The position numbers were made by a program, and so were the translations under genes. A model generated the notes under the pieces. The model was not told where the DNA came from and did no database searches. It was given only the letters and a program-made list of their open reading frames with translations. From contig CM065888.1 in the NCBI GenBank assembly GCA_033439255.1, positions 806,001 through 870,000 on the forward strand: a stretch of 64,000 nt of DNA. Direction: 5' to 3'. This DNA is from Hericium rajendrae (Eukaryota > Basidiomycota > Agaricomycetes > Russulales > Hericiaceae). Below, piece after piece: positions 46,471 to 56,915 of the stretch (the stretch's first letter is position 1; every line of letters starts with the position of its first letter).

Positions 46471-46830
46471 CTTCTATATGGCATCCACACTGGTTGATCC
46501 GTTTATGAAGGTTTTCAAGAAGTCTTTGTCGTCCAGAGGAATGCAGAGTGTGACGGTCAGACCAAGAGACGTTCGTGCAGGGCTGGATATTACGCACCAG
46601 GACTCGGGGCCTTGAGGAATATAGAAGAAATGAAAGCGATTCTGGTTCATTTTTAGGTCGAAGCTGATGCTTCAAAACAAAAAGTTCCATGTCACAGGTG
46701 TTGCCATACAAGATGAATTGTGAAGACAACACAATGACAACAATAATCTGCGTACCGTCGCGTTTCGAGTACCATCACCATGGTGAAAAATAAACGCTAT
46801 GCAACTGATTCTGCACCACTATACCGTACC

Positions 46831-48330
46831 GGAGCGGACAAAAGGGTCCTAGGCTTATGCTTTCGAAAATCCAAGGCTTTGACTGTTGAGCTTTGGCTTT
46901 GGCCTTCGGGACCCTCGGAACAGCTGTCAAACGTCAGTCCAGTCCTAATCTGATCTTCGAAAGAGAGAATCTTCTCCGATGCCGGTGGAAGGCTTTCGCC
47001 TTCGGAAGTTCCCGGTTTGGCGTTTGACAGATCGCATCAGGCTTTGGTGATCAGGCTTTCGCTCAGAGTCAGAGTTTGTCGCTTTGGCACTGTGGTGCTC
47101 TGGTGTGTCGTCTTACCTGTAGCCCAGATCCACGCAGCTCACGGCTTGACCCCTCCGTGCCACCCTCCCTGCAAGACATCTGGGACCGCCACGGCGCACG
47201 GACGCACGCACTTTACAACCACGACACCGGGCGCAGAAGATTCGAAAGCGAAGGTGCGTCTGTTCTCGTGCATGCGAGGCGCGACGGATGAGTGCACGCA
47301 CCAGGCATCGCCCTCATCGCACTCTACCTCGCCTCGCCTGTGACTTGCGTTGGCCTTGGGCATGAAGGCCGGGCCATCCCTCGATGGTGAGCATCATTCT
47401 GTGGCTAGAGCCTGCCGCGAGCCAGGCCGGCTGTTCAACCACAGCTGCTCAACGCCCTCGTCCACGACGTCCGTGAAGGCCGTAAATGTGTGCACTACCC
47501 AATCAACACCGGCGCCTCCTTAAATACTCATCCATACTCAGTGCGTCGGCTTCCCCGTGCACTGGCTCGTTGACGTCGTTCACAGCATTATGGACGACAC
47601 TCCGACGTTACGCCGTATGTGTCCTACCTTCCCGTCCCCATCGCTGATGCGAATCGCCGTCTCATATCGCACGCTCTATCTCGACGCCTAGTCTGTGCAG
47701 ATCGACGTGCTCTTTGCGCCCGTGTACGGCTCGGCATCCTTCCCGACCCTGCGTTGTCCTTCCACGGGCCGCTTCTCGTGCTTGCACTGCGTGCGCCTCA
47801 ACCAGCGGCCTGTGGCATATGAGACGACCTTCGCGCTCATGCACAAGGTGTGCCATTCCTGGTCCTGTGTCCTGCGGGCTTCACGACCACCCCTGCTCAC
47901 CACCCCACAGCCATTTTGTGTGCTGCCTTGGCGACATGTTCGCCTTGCAGCTTGGCATCTTCGCGTGCAGGCAGTTCCTCGCCGCGACGTTTCACCCTGT
48001 CCGGCTCAGCACGAACAGCGCGCCGTTACTCGTTAGCACCGCTGCCTCGTTGGCCCTTGGTGCGCTTATGCGCATCGTGTTTGTGTTCCAAGACTCTCGC
48101 TGACCTGGCGTCGCGTTTTGTTTCCTGGAGCTCCGATTTCTTGTCCTAACTTGCCTAGTGTCCACGGCCGGGCCTGTTGGCCTCGGTCTGCGGCACTAGT
48201 CATGTGAGGGCTCGGAGTCAGTTCTCGGAGGCGGTTCTTGGGCTCGTTTTCGAGTTTCGGCGCCTATCGATCGTCTGGACGACGACACATCTTTGCTCTC
48301 AACTACCACGTCAAGCAACTAGTTAAACAC
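46831..48330. other. intergenic, GC-rich, no gene supported
   Basis: About 1.5 kb. An open frame at 47714-48103 has a suggestive QIDVLFAPVYGSASF in an alternative frame, but nothing else fits a family. A sharp drop in GC begins near 48.3 kb. Confidence 0.35.
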
Positions 48331-48339
48331 TGGTTCATC

Positions 48340-50953
48340 ATGTAAGTGCAATGTATTCATACTATCGTTTACTCTAACACTCTTTGGAAGGTCTGATAAC
48401 ATTGCCGTCTCGGTGAGTTGACTCGATGTGCTGTAGATGGCTGCTGATTGCACTGATCGACTGCAGAGAGTCGAATTGACGGTGAGGACGCCCTGCAACC
48501 TGGGCACTCTCGTCGATGTCTACGAGGCAGAGTGCTCGAAACTCGAGCTCACCCACTACATCTCGGATCGCCATGCACTGGCCGCTGACCTGGCCGCCTT
48601 TGGTATTGACGATCATCCCCGAGCTGATCCTCTCAATCCAGGATCTTACGAGGCTTGTGCATATGAACTCAGGCAGACACTGGCTAGGATGTCCATGTTG
48701 GATGAGGAGGAAGGAGGTACAGACGAAAATGGTGAAGACGAGGTGGAAGAGGAGAGTGAGGATAGTGGGAGCGAGGATAGTGAGAGTGAGGAGAGCGACG
48801 TAGAGGCCTACCCACCTGAGATGGATGAAGGTATGGATCTTGAGGATGAGGAGGATGAGGATGGTGAGCTTGTTGAGGAGGGTGAGGAGGATGAGGTTGA
48901 GGATGGTGAGCTTGTTGAGAAGAGCCAGGCTACCCAGGCTGAGGATGGTGAGGTGATTGATGAAAAGGATAAGATTACTGAGCTTGAGGATGGTGAAGTT
49001 GCTGAGGATGAGGATGGTGAAGTTGCTGAGGATGAGGATAGTGAAGTTGCTGAGGATGAAAATGGTAAGAAAATCTCAGCTCAGCTAGAGGTAAGCATTT
49101 GCTACAGTTGAGGAATAAATTGCTGATCTCAACATTTAGCATGTCAACTCAAAAGAGCATAGTGTGTTTTCATTTATTTTATGTTTGAAAAGAAAAATCT
49201 GACATGAGGTCTAGAAAAAGAAATGGCCCAGGATAAGAAGAACAATGCTGTTGAGATGTATGGTACCAAGGCTACTGGCTTGGTCATTCCAGAGGCAGAT
49301 ATTGCACCTTATTACAAGCCAGTTGAAATGTGTGCATCTTTATTGCTCTTAATGCTGCAAATACTCAATAAATTTTTAGGAGACCCACTCTATCTGATGA
49401 GGAGGATGAAAAGGTTGAGGACAAGAAGCGCAAGCGTCGAGGGCAGCCTGGTAGTATCAAGTACCGTCGTGAGCGCAACAAGAAAGCTGCTGCTAAGCAA
49501 GAAGATGGTGAAGAAGATCGTCAGAGGCGTCTCTTGATGAGAAGTGTGGTCACTGGTCAGATTTATTTTTTTAGCTCTGTAGATCTGCAGAAGAAGTCCT
49601 GCATTTCTGCCACAGGCTGGCAAGGCACACCTCCTCCCAAGTGGGCCAGAGATGAAATTCTAAAGAGATATAAGACTTTGGACTCTGATGACAAGCAAGT
49701 TATACTGCAAGATCTGGTCAGATTTTTACCTCTTCCATATGAAGGCTCTAAAGAGTAAGATTTTATTTTTATTTTGATCAACTCTAATATATTATGTTTA
49801 TAGTGAGAAGATTGCTCTATGGCTTGTTGATAAGCAGGAGAGACCATTTGTTTTCAGGGCATTTCCTGCTATCTGGCTGGAAAATAGAAAGGACACTCTC
49901 TGGATCCTTGTCAATGATCTTATAGGCAAAGACTTGCAGAGTCAGCATAGGAAAAACTACTTCAAGAAGGGAGTTAGAGGACCTCATTTCCCTTGTATCA
50001 TAGGATACTATAGGCAATCAGCAAAGGCAAGAACATATATGCTTTACCTATTTATATACTAATTTTTCTTTTCTATTCAATTAGAAACCATCTCTTACTG
50101 CCTGGCACAAGAAAAATCAAAAAAAGGTTGATCGATTTTTGGGATCTAAACTTATTCAGCGTCTCACGTGAGATTTTATATTTTCAATTATGTGTGTAAA
50201 AACTCATATTAGTATAGCAATCATGTTTCTAGAGTGGTGGGCATGGCATTTCCCAAAGTCAAAGAAAGATTTGAGAGATGTGCAAAGTGGCATAAGGAGA
50301 TGTATGGCATTGAACCTCAGTTTGGCCTATTCTACAACCTCTGCATCAATGGGTTGTTTACCAACCAGATGCGAATTCACACTCTTCCTCATGCTGATGC
50401 CAAGAACCCAATCAGTGTCTGTGTACTGATGGTGTATCTGAGTCCTACTTGTAAGTTTGCATTATTATCAATATTATCTAAGCTTATTTTTTGTATCTTT
50501 GTTTAGCCAAGTTCAATCATACTCAAAGATCTTGGTTGGTGATCTGGGAGGCTGGAGTTATCATTGAGCTCCCTCCTTGGGTACTTCTCATTTATCTATC
50601 ATCTTTGTTCTTTCACTTCAATGTGGATGTAAATGGTAAGTAAATTGTATGTTCTTGCATTCTCATTAGTAAACTTTTTATATATAGACATCAAATTTGT
50701 TGTGACAGACAAAGATGTTCCAAGACCTACTAGGGAGAATAGCAAGCCTGTGGTCCCTGGTGATGAGGAGGGAAGAGCCAGCATGGTCTGGTTCAATATG
50801 GCTACCATGTTTCAGTCCTCAGAAACTGGTTTTGCTACCATCAAGGAGACCAAAGCTGCAGGTCATTCTGGTCAGGCTGGATCAAATGTTATTGCAGATA
50901 CCTTTGCTTCTATGGCTACTCTTAAGGCTGTTCCTGAGTCTCTCAGATTTTAA
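48340..50953 (+). CDS. TET/JBP-like 2-oxoglutarate/Fe(II) dioxygenase with acidic N-terminus
   Basis: A multi-exon gene. The N-terminal part (MAADCTDRLQRVELTVRTPC) runs into a long Glu/Asp tract with EDGEV-type repeats (48.7-49.07 kb). Then comes a basic stretch (KKRKRRGQPGSIKYRRERNK) and a middle domain with TGWQGTPPPKWARDEI, LWLVDKQERPFVFRAFPAIW and LYNLCINGLF-like text. The core has the 2OG-oxygenase marks: HxD in TLPHADAKNPISVC, then the motif SWLVIWEAGVIIELPPWVLL, the distal His in LFFHFNVDV, and the 2OG-binding Arg in EGRASMVWFNMATMFQ. This pattern fits the fungal TET/JBP group, which oxidises 5-methylcytosine or thymine in DNA and is often transposon-borne in mushrooms. All active-site residues are present. 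The start may be ATG split by an intron at 48341/48391; otherwise it is 48437. Confidence 0.65.
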
Positions 50954-51331
50954 AGTTCTGCTTTCAATTTTTTGTAAATCTTCTTGTGATTTGCTTAGCT
51001 TGTACTACTTTTATCTGAACTTGTCTCTTTTTTTTTTTGGTAGTAGCCTTCTACTGCTTACTTTTCTGCTGAACTTATTATCATTTGCAATACTGATGAT
51101 ACATTTGATTTTTTTGTTGATTCATCTACTTGTATATTCTTTGAATGTAAAATGTAAAATGTAACATGTTCTTATTATCATTTCAGAGCTTTCTTATCTG
51201 ATCCACATTAAAGATCAGAATACAAAGTTCATTACAGATAGCAATAGAGAGGCTGTATAAAAAAAGAGTACAAAAGAAAACAAATGTGTAGAAATTCTGA
51301 ACTAAGATGAAAAGAGATACTATCAAAAAAA
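50954..51331. other. shared 3' region of convergent genes
   Basis: About 380 bases, very AT-rich, with a T tract near 51030. Confidence 0.4.
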
Positions 51332-53023
51332 TTACACAGTTATCCAAATGCAAGAGGCAATTCTAAGTGCATTAGTCCACAACAATCTTCTAGATGGCAT
51401 TGTAGAGTAATAAATATGTGGAAGATTCTGAATCTGATCATCAAGAGCAGCAAGTTGCTGAGCATTGAATGGACAACGAGCATCAGGTACATCAACATGA
51501 GAAAGATGCTGAGGATGGTTACCAACAAAGGGATTAGCATTGTCACCATCTTGCAGGTTATGATGATTGTGATGCATACGAATATGAGTGTTTTCCACAT
51601 CATCCCAGTCTATACCATATTCTGCATAATCATCCTCTGAAAGGCCTTCTGGTTCAGATACTGTTCTAACTCCATGTTGGAGCCTGCCTTGAAGATACAT
51701 GTCCTTGGGAGCCTGATGAGCTTGTCCTCTTCTTGCAAGAATATGGCTGTTCCAGACAGCTGCCCATTGTTCAGCATCGGCATTGATAGCTTCCAAGAAA
51801 AGATAATGGAGAAGCCAGATATGAGCATCCATGTTCACATCTAATCCATCATTGGCTTCCAGTGTTTGAAAAAAATCCTTCCACTTCTTGCCAAAGCCAA
51901 CAGTGACATCAACCCATAGCCTTTCAATGCGGATGTTGTGAACACTCCTAAAAATTATGAGAAAAAAGCATTGATGATATTTTAAATATCTTACCTGCCC
52001 CAAATATATGAACCACGCTCAATGCCTCTAACCTGTTCCATGCGTGCAGCTACAAGCAAATTCTCTGTTCCATGATCTCCCCGAACTCGGCTAGGATAAC
52101 CATAAATACTGGTTATGCCTTCAAAGAGGTTCAAAACGGTAGATGAACGATTATTGTTGCTAGCTTTGATACCCAACAGAAAGCGAGCATATCCATCAAT
52201 AAAGGCATGGATTACAATTTTCCATCTAATAAGACCTACAGAAAAAAATATAAACAGAGATTTGACAAGGCTGTAGTAAACACCAACCATGCCATCTAAC
52301 ATCCTTCTTCCAAAGGATGGAAACTGATCATGAATACTGAGCATAATTTGATCCAATTCATGATCACTAAGCCTGGAGAGGTCACTAGATTGACCTGCTG
52401 AATAAACACGTAATGTAGTTCCATCTGGAAGAGGCTCATCCACATATACTGGGGGTGCTGGGTGAGATAGACCATACTCTAAGAGGCGCCGCCGGATGGT
52501 GCGAGGATCACAGTCATAGAGAACAGCCAGACGTGTATGAGAAACCCGACCAGCAGCGAGTGCAGCAAGCTGGTCACGGTCTATCTGTACGCGTGGTCGG
52601 CCAACTTGTCCCTCAGAGCTACGTTCACCCAAAGCCTGTGGTGGTTGATCTGGGTGGTCAAGGGATTGTCCCATTGCAGCCTGTAATGCAAATATCATGC
52701 TGTCAACGCTCTCGCTGATGACGGTCCACTCTGTCAAGGGAAACTGGTCTCTGTGCTAGGCAGCCTCAGCCAGAAAGCCACACAGATCACGAGATTGGCT
52801 TACCATGCCAGCAACACTCATAAAACGAAGGCAGCGTTGCCTCTGTTGATCCAATCGGTTTACATCTCCAACTTGCGTGCGCAGAGCTTGGTGAACGTCA
52901 TTACCAAGGGACTGGAACGTCTCCACAAGATTGCGAAGTAGTATGGGTAGCTCTGCCTGATGCTACGACGATTGACTTTCAGCCGGCATAGACACCAAGA
53001 AAGCAATGAATAAGTACCTGCAT
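51332..53023 (-). CDS. rve-fold (DDE) integrase-type transposase
   Basis: Exon 1 is only MQ (ATG at 53023, donor GTACTT); exon 2 starts AELPILLRNLVETFQSLGND. After a further intron come FPLTEWTVISESVDSMIFAL and a helix-turn-helix region, GRPRVQIDRDQLAALAAGRV and LYDCDPRTIRRRLLEYGL. The catalytic core follows: RWKIVIHAFIDGYARFLLG, SRVRGDHGTENLLVA and NIRIERLWVDVTVGFGKKWK supply two Asp and one Glu in rve order. A conserved tail is DAHIWLLHYLFLEAINADAE. Relatives, known as integrase core-domain proteins, are common in mushroom genomes and have metazoan cousins. The stretch between RRMLDGMV and GLIRW is short: it lacks the LWHxDGxH segment that normally precedes it, so the copy may be internally deleted. 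Confidence 0.75.
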
Positions 53024-53529
53024 TGCCGGCTAGAGAGTAAGGACAACGAAGGTACGAGATCGAGTGTGATTGAGCAAGATACGATGCGCTGAACGTGCAA
53101 TCCCTTTGAGATATGACGTGTTGAAAACTTGGGTGAAACCAAATGCGACGGTGATGCTGCAGAGCCAGCAGGGTATGGCTGTGGGAGCACGGTGAAGGTG
53201 ACAGTGACGGTAAGGGTCCAGGGGAAAGGGCCAGGCGGCTGAACGAGAAGTAGGAGCCCTTATAGTAGCATAGAGGCCAACTACAGCCGTTGCTCATGAC
53301 ATCACACCTTCGAGACATAGTAAACGAATTGCATTCTAAATACATACGTGGCTCAATGTAGGATAGCATTTGTAACTATAGCAAGATGTCAGGTGCTAGA
53401 ATGGACTGCCATCAGTAAAACTGAGGCAGGTTTGCCTTACAAGGCTCACCGATAGCCTCACTTTAACGACTTGTCACTCAAGTCCGAGTAGTTTCTGCTG
53501 CTTAAACCACTCCCCAGCCCGCCCATGAT
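53024..53529. other. intergenic, upstream of transposase
   Basis: About 500 bases with no gene. GC content rises back to that of the flanks here. Confidence 0.35.
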
Positions 53530-54470
53530 TAGCCAGACTTTCACGTTGGATGACCAGGTCGATGCCTGCTGCTACAGAGCTTCTGGCGCACGCGGCCACA
53601 GCAGACGCCCTCCGCATCCGCTGACGCCGGTTGGGCCCCCTGACAACTTAATGCTGCAATGCGTCTCACCGCAGGAAGAGGTAGATTGCCACTCGTCGGC
53701 GGGAGCTCTGAGTTTTCCCGAAGGTCAGCAAGCAGCGGGGATAGCAAGAACAGACATACGCAGTGTCTCGCGCTTGACGAGAATGATGCGCGCCTGCCTC
53801 CTCCAGCGCAGCGCGGCGCTCTTCCCACTCGCGCACGCGCTCCTCTGCGCCATCCTCCGCGAAAAAGCCATCTGCCTTCGGCGGGGGCGCAGAGATGACC
53901 CAGGGCTGCATGCCCGCGCCCTTCGCGGCGTTCGCGAGGAGCTTGCAGGTGGGCAGGACGCGTAGCTGGGAATCTAGGATGATCGGGCGCGGGTGATGGT
54001 AGTGTTGGAAGTGCGCGTTCTGCATTGGGAAGGGGAGGTGGTGGACTGCAAGGTGCGTTCAGCACGGTGCAGGGAAGGAGGAGTGGGAGACGGACCGTTG
54101 AGCTGGGGGTTGTCGCCGAGCACGGTGTTGACCCCGATGAGGACCTCGTCGTGCATCGTCCGCATCCTAGCTTGCACCCACCACGAGCTCAGAATGGTAT
54201 AGGCGATGAGGGTGATTGGCTCACCAATGTGTCATGCGCATGCTTTCTTCCCCGCTCAGAATGAGCTGCCGCCCGCCTGTGCCTGGGATTTTGGCATGGA
54301 GCAATTGGGCGAAGGTGAGAGTAACGAAGGGCCGTTCGCGCTGGGCTGAAGCTCCTTCTGCAAGTGTGCTGAGGACGTCCGCGAGAATTTGTGTGGGAGA
54401 CCCGACGCAGTCAATGACATGGTATAAGGTTGTTTGATGAGAGCGCTAGGGCCGAAGTGGTTCATATGTT
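53530..54470 (-). pseudogene. rib7: RIB7-like diaminohydroxyphosphoribosylaminopyrimidine reductase, truncated
   Basis: RIB7 reduces the ribosylamino-pyrimidinone intermediate in fungal riboflavin synthesis. The minus strand reads TPTQILADVLSTLAEGASAQ, ERPFVTLTFAQLLHAKIPGT, GGRQLILSGEESMRMTHW, then RMRTMHDEVLIGVNTVLGDN and PRPIILDSQLRVLPTCKLLA, all in family order, with introns. The usual start codon is missing: a stop lies just upstream in frame, with no ATG before FVTLTF. The C-terminal third, with the conserved MVEGGA motif, is not found; the sequence fades after GNLPLPA near 53690. A second, complete copy elsewhere in the genome would be expected, because riboflavin synthesis is essential. 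Confidence 0.7.
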
Positions 54471-54479
54471 GTAGCGTCA

Positions 54480-54795
54480 AGTTATCGCGATATCGCCTGC
54501 TTAGATGGACCCGACAAATGTATGATCGTCCAGATTGAAGTGGCTATGCCCTAAGAGCGTAATCATATTAGTCCTTCACATCTGACAGGATAGTACTAAA
54601 GAGAATCCTTACCAACGACCTCAAACGATGAGGACGAGGACTGGCGACGCCCACGCCGCGTACACAACGCGTTCGCGTCGACACGTGACCTGAGCGCAGG
54701 ATGCCGCATCGCGCCCATCTCTTCCTTCTCAACCACCATCATCCAAGTCTTTTCACCCTTCTACTCATCAACTTCACCTTACTTCCTACGCAGAT
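54480..54795. other. histone H4 promoter region
   Basis: About 315 bases upstream of H4. I see no H3 gene in the divergent position. Confidence 0.35.
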
Positions 54796-55350
<555 letters not shown>

Positions 55351-55660
55351 ACGCTGAGAATCTATGCAACACATGTATCGCAGAAGGGCAATGTTCGGTT
55401 TTGTTCCTTGTACTATAGTGTTCTGGTGATCTCAGCTGTATAAAGCTGGTGAACGAAAGTGTCAGGCACTCCGATGATATGACGACATGTTAGCCCATTT
55501 TTCTGAGATCTTTTGCATAAGTGATGGGACTTGAAGGGACTTAGCAAATCGTATACGAAATTTGTGTAATTTAAAGATGTACAGGTTGTGTATATACAAG
55601 AGGCGACATGTATGTACAGACCTCCCCATCTGAGAAAAGGACCAGTGATATATGACACTA
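55351..55660. other. H4 3' region
   Basis: About 300 bases, AT-rich; no gene. Confidence 0.35.
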
Positions 55661-55664
55661 TGTA

Positions 55665-55870
55665 GCTTATATAGCTCTGATAGGGCCATAGGAGTCCTCT
55701 TTTCTACATAGCTCCTCCATAGTAGTGAGGTAATCTATATAGAGCTATCATAGCTCTCATAGCTATCATAGCATAAGGCAGTAGCTATCATAGCTATCAT
55801 AGCTGCTATAGTATATGGTGACTATCACAGCTATATCAGCTATACAGCATATCTCTATTATTATATCATG
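55665..55870. repeat. CATAGCT/ATCATAGCT short tandem and palindromic repeats
   Basis: At least ten irregular copies of ATAGCT or its palindromic form (for example AGCTATCATAGCT) are packed in about 200 bases. The phrase AGCTCTGATAGGGCCATAG is shared, with small changes, with a second cluster near 58250. Confidence 0.75.
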
Positions 55871-56109
55871 CCTAGCTAGTAAGACTACTATCCACTCTAT
55901 ATCACCTCTGCCTTATATACTACTTATGAATGCTAAAAGCTTATTCACATATAAAAATATATCATTAATTTCATTATTTCATCATATTTCAATAATGAAA
56001 ATATCGAAAATCAAAAAGCATTTCATTTTATATTTTTACTTGTAATACATTTAATACAAAGCTACAAAGATTACTACATATCTATGATATACTATAGAGA
56101 TCAACACTC

Positions 56110-56245
56110 AAGATAAAAGATATTTCTCAGAAGAGATAAGAAGATAAGATAAGATACATGTTAGATAAGATAACAAAGATAAGATAAGATATATCAAGAT
56201 AAGATAAGATAAAGCTTACTTCAAAGATAAGAAAAAGCGAAAATA
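56110..56245. repeat. GATAAG tandem cluster
   Basis: Roughly ten GATAAG or AGATAAGATA units in about 130 bases. GATAAG is also the core site of fungal GATA factors, but no gene start lies near, so this may be just a microsatellite. Confidence 0.7.
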
Positions 56246-56249
56246 ATCT

Positions 56250-56915
56250 ACAATGCAAGTCAACAAATTAGTACACAAGATAAACATATAAACAGGAATA
56301 AGACTTACCTCTAAGAACATAAAAGCAAAAGTATAGAAGTCTACAAAGGACATTATAATAAGTGAACAATGAAACAATATAACGACAACATAATGACTTA
56401 CCGAACATCACAAAGTTGAAGCAAGAAAAGAGAGAGCGACGAGACAAAAGAGAGCGACAAAAGACGGGAGATGGTAGTGGTAGAAAGGAGAGAGAGGAAG
56501 CGCGTCGCGCATGTCTTATATAGACAAGGCCAGCGGAGCATCAAATGTAGCTTGCCGAGACCGGGCCGGGCATTGCCGGGCATCGTGCCAGAGGCTGGCC
56601 GTTAGATTCCACTCAGTGGATTGCAATACTTCCGAGCGTATTGTACAGTAGATACATAGCTACCTCTTTCATTGTATTTATACCGACTCTTTGTATATTC
56701 TACCTTTTTTACAGAATTAATAAGATTTGATTTGATTTGTTAGAGTCGGAACTGTCGAGCGCGCGAGTCGAATGCTGTGGCTAAGCAGAAGTCGCGCGAC
56801 TTGTGCCTACACTCCTTCGTCTTCTCTTCGTCTCGAGCTACCTCTCCACTCTCCTCTCCTCTCTCCTCACGGCATGCTTCAAGGGTCGGGAGGGCTATTA
56901 TATGGGCTAGTGAGG
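56250..56915. other. AT-rich, no gene
   Basis: About 670 bases next to the inverted repeat. No feature seen. Confidence 0.35.

Larger units (their letters stand above)
38240..46830. repeat. segmental duplications: LysM block and F-box block
   Basis: Two nested duplications. LysM block: about 38.24-39.4 kb and 40.37-41.88 kb, including promoter and 3' flank. F-box block: about 41.7-44.0 kb and 44.48-46.83 kb, including 5' flanks with the shared phrase GTGCAGGGCTGGATATTACG at about 43712 and 46576. The sequence with GTAGAAGTCGATGGTCGG-like text occurs near 39.3, 41.75 and 44.55 kb, linking the two blocks. Confidence 0.75.
48340..53023. mobile_element. AT-rich DNA-transposon-like island: dioxygenase (+) and integrase-type transposase (-)
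   Basis: Two convergent genes whose stop codons are about 380 bases apart share an AT-rich, intron-rich composition, most marked from 49.1 to 52.8 kb, unlike the GC-rich flanks. The plus gene encodes a TET/JBP-like dioxygenase, the minus gene an rve-fold transposase. I could not identify terminal inverted repeats or target-site duplications, so the outer limits are simply those of the genes. It could be one element or two unrelated insertions. No reverse transcriptase, capsid or LTR was seen. Confidence 0.5.

Noticed and set aside
47695-48036. Possible orotate phosphoribosyltransferase (text IDVLFAPVYGSASF)
   Set aside because: Only one short phrase resembles the family; the PRPP-binding motif and flanking sequence are absent.
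48340-53023. Reading the integrase gene as part of a retroelement or Polinton
   Set aside because: No reverse transcriptase, protease, capsid, polymerase B or long terminal repeats nearby, and the catalytic core resembles stand-alone transposases.
54480-54795. Divergent histone H3 partner of H4
   Set aside because: No H3 sequence on either strand upstream; that region leads straight to the RIB7 remnant.
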